A stretch of DNA of 20,103 bases. Origin: JBFGWM01 sp041588495 (GTDB taxonomy: Bacteria > Pseudomonadota > Gammaproteobacteria > Pseudomonadales > JBFGWM01). Where the stretch lies: contig JBFGWM010000021.1 in assembly GCA_041588495.1 (NCBI GenBank), forward strand, positions 1 through 20,103. Direction: 5' to 3'. Under the pieces are notes generated by a model. That model saw only the letters and a list, made by a program, of their open reading frames with translations. It searched no databases and was not told where the DNA came from. Shown here piece after piece: positions 15,429-20,103 of this stretch (positions within the stretch are counted from its first letter, which is position 1; each line of letters starts with the position of its first letter). The translations under genes were made by a program, and so were the position numbers.

Positions 15429-15461
15429 ATGACGCAGCACGAGCGTGGAGCTGGCCGGTGA
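15429..15461 (+). CDS. Possible 10-residue leader peptide coupled to the YkvA gene
   Basis: The frame reads MTQHERGAGR and stop. A GGGAGGG ribosome site (15412-15418) lies 10 bases before its ATG, and its TGA overlaps the GTG start of the next gene (GTGA). This is consistent with a leader ORF giving translational coupling, but it may be chance in GC-rich DNA. Confidence 0.3.
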   Translation: MTQHERGAGR

Positions 15462-15883
15462 GTGGTATGGAAGACCAGCCGGGCGAACCCCACGGTTACG
15501 AAACCGAGTACTCGGAAAAGGGATTCTGGGACAAGGTCCGCCATTACGCGAAAAAGGCCGGCCGCGAGGTGGTCGAACGCGCCCTGCAACTCTACTTCGC
15601 GGCGCAGGCTCCCGAGACCCCGGTGTGGGCGCGATCGATCATCTATGGTGCACTGGGCTATTTCATCACCACGGTGGATGCGGTACCCGACATCACCCCG
15701 GTGGTGGGCTTCACCGACGACCTCGGTGTCCTCGCGGCAGCCATCGCGACCGTCGCCGCGCATATCACCCCGGAGATCCGCAAGCGCTCCGAGGACAAGA
15801 CGCGCAAATGGTTTGGCGACGAGGAAGGGGATATCGAGATCATCGAGGGCGAGGCGAGGCGGGATCCCGACGACACGCCCTGA
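15458..15883 (+). CDS. YkvA-family (DUF1232) membrane protein
   Basis: The 141-residue protein carries the DUF1232 core (about 60-100): IIYGALGYFITTVDAVPDIT followed by PVVGFTDDLGVLAAAIATVA. The Asp-Ala-Val-Pro-Asp and Gly-Phe-Thr-Asp-Asp-Leu signatures are diagnostic. The N-terminus is charged and the C-terminal tail acidic. The role of the family is unknown. GTG 15458 was chosen because GGAG lies 7 bases upstream; ATG 15467 is the alternative and would remove three residues. It is probably co-transcribed with the receiver gene. The convergent regulator gene ends 27 bases downstream, and the gap contains GACCGG/CCGGTC (15882-15901), a hairpin without a T-run. Confidence 0.88.
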   Translation: MSGMEDQPGEPHGYETEYSEKGFWDKVRHYAKKAGREVVERALQLYFAAQAPETPVWARSIIYGALGYFITTVDAVPDITPVVGFTDDLGVLAAAIATVAAHITPEIRKRSEDKTRKWFGDEEGDIEIIEGEARRDPDDTP

Positions 15884-15910
15884 CCGGAATGCCCGCCGGT
15901 CGAGATTCGA

Positions 15911-16753
15911 CTACTCGGATTCAGGGTCAGATTCCGACGTACCGGTTTTCTTCGCAGCACCCGAAGCCTTGCTTTTTCCTGACTTTCCGGCCGCGGCTTT
16001 CTTCTTGCCCTTTTCGCGCTCTTCCTTGATGCCTTCCGCCTCGGCCATGAAATGCAGGGCCGACTCGAAGGCGCCGCGGGTGAACTTCAGCACCTTGTCG
16101 AAACCCTCATCGGACAAGCGACGCGCCGCATCGTGACTGCGGTACATGTTGATGAAATGCCGCTCGCGCTCAAACTGTAGCGGCACACGGCCAACACCCC
16201 AGTCATCAAGAATCTTCCACAGTTCGGGCCGGTAGGTGCGGGTGAAGCGGATGATGAAGGGAATCGGGTCGTGCCGGGCAAGCAGCGCCGCCATGCGCAG
16301 GATCAGTTCGAAGGACAGGGTCGCGGTGCCGTTTTCGACCGCCTCGATCACCGACTCGTCACGCATGTCCAGGGCCTCGCTCAGCTCGGCCCGGGTCAGG
16401 CCGGCAACCTCGCGCAGGTCCTTGAGGTAACTCCCCGCCTCCTGCATCGCCCGGATGCTGTCCGGCGATTTCGAGAGGATCGCGCGGCTGAGCTTGAAGC
16501 TGGTGGCACCGGACTTGGTGGCTAAACTCAGGGCCGATTCGGCAATGTCCGAGATGCGCGAGACCAGGCCCTTTTCCGGCGGCGGAGCCTGGGTCCTGGG
16601 GCGTGCGCGGGATCCCGCGGACTTCTTCGCGGAGCCCCCGGAACGGGCCTGCGAACCGCTCTTCGAAGTGGCGCCGCCCCGCCCGCCGGACTTGCTGCCT
16701 GACCCCGACGAGGTCCCGCTTCCCTTGCCGCTCCCGCCGCTGCGTTCCGCCAT
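15911..16753 (-). CDS. XRE-type helix-turn-helix protein with disordered basic tails
   Basis: The 280-residue product has three parts. Residues 1-60 are Gly/Ser/Lys/Arg-rich and low in complexity (runs such as SGGSGKGSGTSSGSGSKSGG). A helical core includes an XRE-like helix-turn-helix at about 106-162 (YLKDLREVAGLTRAELSEAL, then SVIEAVENGTATLSFELILR). The tail at about 243-280 is rich in Lys/Ala/Gly with an acidic end (EREKGKKKAAAGKSGKSKAS). The tails resemble histone-H1-like or AlgP-type DNA-compacting tails. ATG 16753 has GGGGA 7 bases upstream. On the minus strand TATACT (16816-16821) is a possible -10, and the leader holds a CCGGC-CTCAA-GCCGG hairpin. DNA binding is likely; targets are unknown. 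Confidence 0.8.
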   Translation of the reverse strand: MAERSGGSGKGSGTSSGSGSKSGGRGGATSKSGSQARSGGSAKKSAGSRARPRTQAPPPEKGLVSRISDIAESALSLATKSGATSFKLSRAILSKSPDSIRAMQEAGSYLKDLREVAGLTRAELSEALDMRDESVIEAVENGTATLSFELILRMAALLARHDPIPFIIRFTRTYRPELWKILDDWGVGRVPLQFERERHFINMYRSHDAARRLSDEGFDKVLKFTRGAFESALHFMAEAEGIKEEREKGKKKAAAGKSGKSKASGAAKKTGTSESDPESE

Positions 16754-16899
16754 CCCATGATCCCCGTGGTTGCCGGCTTGAGGCCGGTTTTCGCGTGCTT
16801 ACGCTCCCTCATTCAAGTATAGCCGCCGCGTTCCGCACATGACCGGCACGCCGCATCCGCCGGTTTCGGGCATCCATTGACCTACTGAAAAATTACTAC

Positions 16900-17050
16900 A
16901 GCCAACGGAAGGAAAACGCGTTACGATGCTTGTTCCTGATCGATGGGTCGATCATTTGCAAGTTTGGACGGACGGCTGCACAAACCCCAGAAAAGACCAC
17001 AGCGGGGAACTAAAAGAATATTGTCCCGGGCCGTCGTTGACGGCCTTTTT
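16900..17050 (+). ncRNA. Candidate structured small RNA with its own intrinsic terminator
   Basis: A strong plus-strand terminator (17029-17050) closes a 326-base region that has no gene on that strand, so an RNA must be ending there. Upstream lie a near-symmetric stem-loop (TGATCGA-TGGG-TCGATCA at 16937-16954, extended by CTTG/CAAG at 16929-16962 across a 4x4 internal loop), a GTTTG/CAAAC stem (16962-16985) and a CCCC/GGGG stem (16985-17007). GGA motifs occur in ACGGAAGGA (near 16905) and TTGGACGGAC (near 16965), as in CsrA/RsmA-sequestering RNAs, but they are not clearly in hairpin loops. TTGACC (16877-16882) may be a -35 element; the start is uncertain. I do not recognise it as 6S, 4.5S, tmRNA or RNase P RNA. 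Confidence 0.55.
17029..17050 (+). terminator. Rho-independent terminator, plus strand
   Basis: GGCCGTC-GTT-GACGGCC is a perfect 7-bp stem followed by TTTTTCTTTT. On the minus strand no T-run directly follows the stem, so it is oriented for a plus-strand transcript, not for the minus-strand gene next to it. Confidence 0.88.
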
Positions 17051-17079
17051 CTTTTGCGTAGCGGGAACCCGGCGCGCCG

Positions 17080-17268
17080 TCAGACCGCGGTGCGCTCCCG
17101 CGGACCCGCGAAGAACCAGATGATCAGCCCGAGCAGGGGCAGCAGGATGACCAGGGCGATCCACGCGGCCTTGGCGGCCGTGCTCGAATTGCTCTGGAAA
17201 ATGTTGATCACCGCGTAGATGTCCCCGATCAGGACGAGAACTCCGATCAGTCCGCCGCCGATATCCAT
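17080..17268 (-). CDS. Small PLDc_N-domain membrane protein
   Basis: This 62-residue protein has two hydrophobic helices (about 5-24 and 35-53) and the PLDc_N-type C-terminal signature ILLPLLGLIIWFFAGPRER. The domain occurs at the N-terminus of cardiolipin synthases and also alone in small membrane proteins of unknown role. ATG 17268 was chosen because GGAGAACCGAACC precedes it; an ATG at 17283 in the same frame lacks a ribosome site. A perfect TATAAT on the minus strand lies at 17302-17307, giving a short leader. It is convergent with the small RNA candidate. Confidence 0.8.
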   Translation of the reverse strand: MDIGGGLIGVLVLIGDIYAVINIFQSNSSTAAKAAWIALVILLPLLGLIIWFFAGPRERTAV

Positions 17269-17301
17269 GGTTCGGTTCTCCATAAAAAACTGACTGCGGT
17301 G

Positions 17302-17307
17302 ATTATA
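17302..17307 (-). promoter_or_regulatory. -10 element (TATAAT) of the PLDc_N-type gene
   Basis: The hexamer matches the sigma-70 consensus exactly and is suitably placed for a start near 17295, about 27 bases before ATG 17268. The -35 region is poor, so the promoter may need an activator or have low strength. Confidence 0.5.
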
Positions 17308-17412
17308 ACCGAAGCGCGCGCACCACCCTCACATCGGCAGCTCCCGGCAATCCAGACGGCTTCCGCAAATAACCAGCGACTTTTCAGGAAATAAGCACAG
17401 CGCGTGGAAGCA

Positions 17413-17436
17413 TCGTGACGCCCGCAGGCGTCACGA
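17413..17436 (-). terminator. Perfect 10-bp hairpin downstream of the S15-type hydrolase gene
   Basis: TCGTGACGCC-CGCA-GGCGTCACGA is a perfect 10-bp stem with a 4-base loop, 17 bases after the hydrolase stop. No T-run follows on either strand, so it may be a weak terminator or an RNA-stabilising 3' hairpin. The rest of 17308-17453 holds nothing else I can support. Confidence 0.5.
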
Positions 17437-17453
17437 CGGAAACCGCAGTTGCG

Positions 17454-19787
17454 TCAATGCCCCGGCGCGTTCGGCATCTCGAAGCCGCCGCCTTCAGGCG
17501 CCGGACACTGCTGGTCGAGTTGCGCCTGGGGCGGATTGACCGAGACCGGGGGCGCGCCCGCCGGCATCAGCGGCAGTTCGACGTCGCCGGTGATCAGGGC
17601 CGGGCCGCCGGCGCGCCCGCTGTGACTCGCGTACTGCACGTGGGAACCGAAGAAGTAAAGACCCACTTCGTCTCCAGGCATCAGGCGGCTGCTCACGCCG
17701 GCCATACGGCCACGCTCACATTCGGTGACGTTCGGCGGACAACCAAACCAGATCGGGGTCACGCCGTCGTTGATGGTGACCTGCCCGAACTGTGCGCCCA
17801 GCGGGTCGGAACGCCCTTCCCAGGGGAACACCGTCGAACGGATGGCGGTCAGCTGGGCGTGCACCAGTTCGACGTCATTGGTGCCGCGCTGCCCGGAGCC
17901 GCCCTCGGCCTGCTGGCGGTCGAACTCCGAATAGATCTCGCCGGCGACCGAGTTGGTCACGCTGCCGGTGCGATCGGTCGCGGGGTTGAACGGACCCGCG
18001 GCGCCGCGGCGAATTCCGACGCCGACGAAGAACACCGGGTCCGGGTGCGGCGGCGACACTTCCAGTTTCAGGGTCGGGATACCGGCGATGACTTCGTTGC
18101 CGGCCGAGGTGTGCAGGGATACAAACGCCGACGTTCCCTGGGGACCCATCATGATCTCGGCCGTGAACGGCTTGCGCTCGCCACCGACCATCACGTCGTC
18201 AAGGGAGTCGTACACCACCCCCTCCTTGGCATACCGGTGCTTGTTGAAGTTCGGCACCACCGGATCGAAACCGCCCTGGCGGTGGAAATCGCAGTCCGCG
18301 AGATGGTCGCTGGGGTCGAGGTTTTCCTGCACGATGCACACGTCGGGAACGATATCCGCGGCGCCTTTCTGGTGGCGCAGTTTCTCCTCGTACCAGGCAA
18401 CAATCAGGTCTTTCACCTTGAGACGCTTGGGACGCCCCGCGCCATCGGTCCCGCAATGCACGACCTCGTCGATGCTCATGCCGGTGTTGCCACTGTGGTT
18501 CGCCGGCGAGATGGCGGGAAGCAGGTGACCACCGGTGACCGCCAGGAAGCGCACGTCGTTGCCGCCCCCGGAAGCGCACACCGCGTTCTCATAGCCTTCG
18601 TTGAAGTTGAACAGGGTGTCCTGCAGGCCCTGGATGTGGAACACGTCCACGCCACGGGTGCTGGTTCCGCGCACCGGGTCACAGTAATTGATCGAACTGT
18701 GCTTGAGAAAGGTCTCGGATGTTTCACCGGTGATCCGGTTGAGGACATCCGCCTCGGCGCGCGCCTGCACCAGCAGGGGCGGCAGGGGACGGCGGCTACC
18801 GTCCAGCGCGAAGGCGGTCATGATGTTGATCCAGCCGGTCTTGGGCACATCGTTCTGCGCCAGGCTGTAGCGCAGGTCCAGCCAGGTGCCCTGCGGGTTG
18901 ATCGCATCCCAGCGCTGGTTGCCGGCGGCCTGGGCGGCGTGGGTCGCCGTGTACTGGAATCCGCCGCCATAGCTGTATCCCGTCCCACCCAAAGCCGGGT
19001 CCGGGTTGTCGCGGGTCACGCGCATGCCGTTGTCCGCCATCAGCAGGGAGGCGCGCGCCCAGTCACCCCTGCCCTTCTTGGCTTTCTTGTCCTTCTTGTC
19101 TTTCTTGTCCTTGCCGTGATCGATCACGGAGGACACGTGCTGGGGGTTCGCCGCGTCAAACTGGAATTCGTAGATTCCCTCGCGCAGGTGCTTGATCGCC
19201 CAGTCGACCACCTCGTTGGTGTCCTTGCCCTCGAGATCCGGGTTCATCATGCCGATCTCGTCACCGCTCTCGCCGAATCCGCGCTGGGAGAAACTGATTA
19301 CGAAATAGCCCTTGCGCCACAGGTCACGGGCCGCCTGTTCGCCGACAAAGGGGTCGGCGTGTTCGAGGTTGGCCTGTTTCGAGCCGCCGAACCCGTGGGA
19401 ATGGATCAGCAGGGGCGCGTAGCCGAGGCCGGAATCGCCAAGATCGACCGGGTCCGGAAGGCCGTCGTCATCCCGGTCCTGGCCGGTCCTGGCGGCCGCC
19501 GCCAGCGCGGCACGGCCTGGCACGTAGACGGTCATGTCGATCTTGGTGCCATCGTGGGCGGTGTTGAAGAATGCGTCGAAACAGAAGCCTTCCGCCGCCG
19601 TCCGTCGTGACGCGTCCCGGCACTCCTGCGAGGCCTCGGCGCGCGCCTGGTGCTTGTCCTCTTCATCGAGCGGGTTCATGGTCTGCCCGATCTCGGTGAT
19701 CATGTCCGCCCCGCCTCCCACGGCCAGAGCGAGCCCCGGCGCCACCGCCATCGGGAGCAACAGTATTGCCTTCAACCATGTGTTCAT
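17454..19787 (-). CDS. Secreted alpha/beta hydrolase of the S15/CocE (X-Pro dipeptidyl-peptidase-like) type
   Basis: The 777-residue precursor begins with a signal peptide (MNTWLKAILLLPMAVAPGLA, cleavage probably near residue 22). A probable catalytic triad is visible: Ser272 in GTGYSYGGG, Asp390 in GLQDTLFNFNEG and His421 in VTGGHLLP, with HSHGFGGS (129-136) as the oxyanion region. Residues about 560-777 resemble the beta-rich C-terminal domain of CocE/S15 enzymes. Two insertions stand out: DRDDDGLPDPVDLGD (104-118), like a calcium-binding thrombospondin-type repeat, and a lysine-aspartate run GKDKKDKKDKKAKKG (225-239). The substrate is unknown; esterase or peptidase activity is possible. 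ATG 19787 has AGGGGAA upstream; the 17 earlier in-frame codons lack one and would precede the signal peptide. Confidence 0.85.
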   Translation of the reverse strand: MNTWLKAILLLPMAVAPGLALAVGGGADMITEIGQTMNPLDEEDKHQARAEASQECRDASRRTAAEGFCFDAFFNTAHDGTKIDMTVYVPGRAALAAAARTGQDRDDDGLPDPVDLGDSGLGYAPLLIHSHGFGGSKQANLEHADPFVGEQAARDLWRKGYFVISFSQRGFGESGDEIGMMNPDLEGKDTNEVVDWAIKHLREGIYEFQFDAANPQHVSSVIDHGKDKKDKKDKKAKKGRGDWARASLLMADNGMRVTRDNPDPALGGTGYSYGGGFQYTATHAAQAAGNQRWDAINPQGTWLDLRYSLAQNDVPKTGWINIMTAFALDGSRRPLPPLLVQARAEADVLNRITGETSETFLKHSSINYCDPVRGTSTRGVDVFHIQGLQDTLFNFNEGYENAVCASGGGNDVRFLAVTGGHLLPAISPANHSGNTGMSIDEVVHCGTDGAGRPKRLKVKDLIVAWYEEKLRHQKGAADIVPDVCIVQENLDPSDHLADCDFHRQGGFDPVVPNFNKHRYAKEGVVYDSLDDVMVGGERKPFTAEIMMGPQGTSAFVSLHTSAGNEVIAGIPTLKLEVSPPHPDPVFFVGVGIRRGAAGPFNPATDRTGSVTNSVAGEIYSEFDRQQAEGGSGQRGTNDVELVHAQLTAIRSTVFPWEGRSDPLGAQFGQVTINDGVTPIWFGCPPNVTECERGRMAGVSSRLMPGDEVGLYFFGSHVQYASHSGRAGGPALITGDVELPLMPAGAPPVSVNPPQAQLDQQCPAPEGGGFEMPNAPGH

Positions 19788-19883
19788 GAACGTTCCCCTG
19801 GATGTGAACCGGACCGCGTGCTGATTCTGGTGCAGCATGTCAGCGCCAGGTTCGGAATTCCTCGATTACTAAAAGCACTCTCT

Positions 19884-19929
19884 GACCGGCAGAAACCGCT
19901 GGTCGAGAATCGAACAGCCTAGAAGTATA
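19884..19929 (-). promoter_or_regulatory. Possible promoter and leader hairpin of the S15-type hydrolase
   Basis: TATACT on the minus strand (19924-19929) could be a -10 box, with a weak -35. The resulting leader of about 130 bases contains a 7-bp hairpin (GACCGGC at 19884-19890 with GCTGGTC at 19898-19904, one G-U pair). The rest of 19788-20019 shows no gene. Confidence 0.35.
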
Positions 19930-20019
19930 ACGAGCGGTCAGGGAAGCGACACCTAACTTTGGATCGGTATTGCGCGGGCGGCGACGGAACGGTCGGCCCC
20001 TCCACCGCCCGGGGCGTGC

Positions 20020-20103
20020 TCAGTAGGCGATGTCGTACTTGCGGTAAAGGTGGCCGAGCAACCACAGGGGGCCGATCAGCAGAAACGCCAGGTCGTCGAA
20101 GAA
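20020..20103 (-). CDS. C-terminal end of a membrane protein (5' part outside window)
   Basis: The last 27 codons of a minus-strand frame read into the window, ending LLIGPLWLLGHLYRKYDIAY before TGA at 20020-20022. The piece contains a hydrophobic segment followed by a short positively charged tail, so it probably ends an integral membrane protein. The fragment is too short for me to name a family. Confidence 0.55.
   Translation of the reverse strand, partial: FFDDLAFLLIGPLWLLGHLYRKYDIAY

Noticed and set aside
15882..15911. Hairpins between the YkvA-type and XRE-type genes as a terminator
   Set aside because: GACCGG/CCGGTC and GTCGA/TCGAC overlap each other and neither is followed by a T-run.
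17029..17045. Terminator hairpin as the end of the PLDc_N-type gene (minus strand)
   Set aside because: The T-run is only on the plus-strand side; on the minus strand the stem is followed by CGGGACAATATTC.
19081..19115. Short CTTGTCCTTCTTGTC-type repeats as a tandem-repeat or CRISPR-like array
   Set aside because: They are the in-frame codons of a Lys/Asp-rich segment in the hydrolase, with no spacers or longer array.

Overview
The window comes from a GC-rich bacterial chromosome, most likely a gammaproteobacterium. fxsA lies directly upstream of groES-groEL, and yajQ, ampG, hugZ-like and LemA-family genes are all present. The groESL operon carries a perfect CIRCE (HrcA operator), so the lineage is not an enteric one; a Chromatiales or Ectothiorhodospiraceae-like group is plausible but cannot be proved from the sequence alone. 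I see no tRNA, rRNA, IS element, phage gene or CRISPR array.

Layout. (1) Bases 1-3306, minus strand: a three-gene operon encoding a short DUF1338 (2-oxoadipate dioxygenase/decarboxylase-like) protein, a saccharopine/lysine-6-dehydrogenase-family enzyme and an ALDH7-type aminoadipate-semialdehyde dehydrogenase that runs off the left edge. Together they outline lysine breakdown through 2-aminoadipate and 2-oxoadipate. (2) Bases 3383-5919, minus strand: a lemA gene interrupted by an in-frame amber codon, followed by two paralogous membrane proteins that each carry a GIDE (MULAN-like) domain and an EF-hand. (3) Bases 6355-8285, plus strand: an AT-rich promoter and a MerR-type regulator overlapping an intact EAL phosphodiesterase gene, resembling the BluR/BluF arrangement without the BLUF domain. 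(4) Bases 8306-11948, minus strand: a shared terminator, groEL, groES with CIRCE, fxsA, and a HugZ-like flavin/heme protein. (5) Bases 12053-14259: a divergent alkyltransferase-like gene, then ampG and yajQ on the minus strand. (6) Bases 14416-15883, plus strand: a receiver protein with a degenerate GGDEF domain and a YkvA (DUF1232) membrane protein, possibly coupled through a 10-codon leader ORF. (7) Bases 15911-17268: a helix-turn-helix protein with histone-H1-like tails, an apparently unannotated structured small RNA with its own terminator, and a small PLDc_N-type membrane protein. (8) Bases 17454-19787: a large secreted S15/CocE-type alpha/beta hydrolase. (9) Bases 20020-20103: the C-terminal end of a membrane protein.

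Candidates for something undescribed are the lemA/GIDE-EF-hand module with its amber-split lemA, the small RNA at about 16900-17050, and the MerR-EAL pair with cysteine motifs in place of a photosensor.
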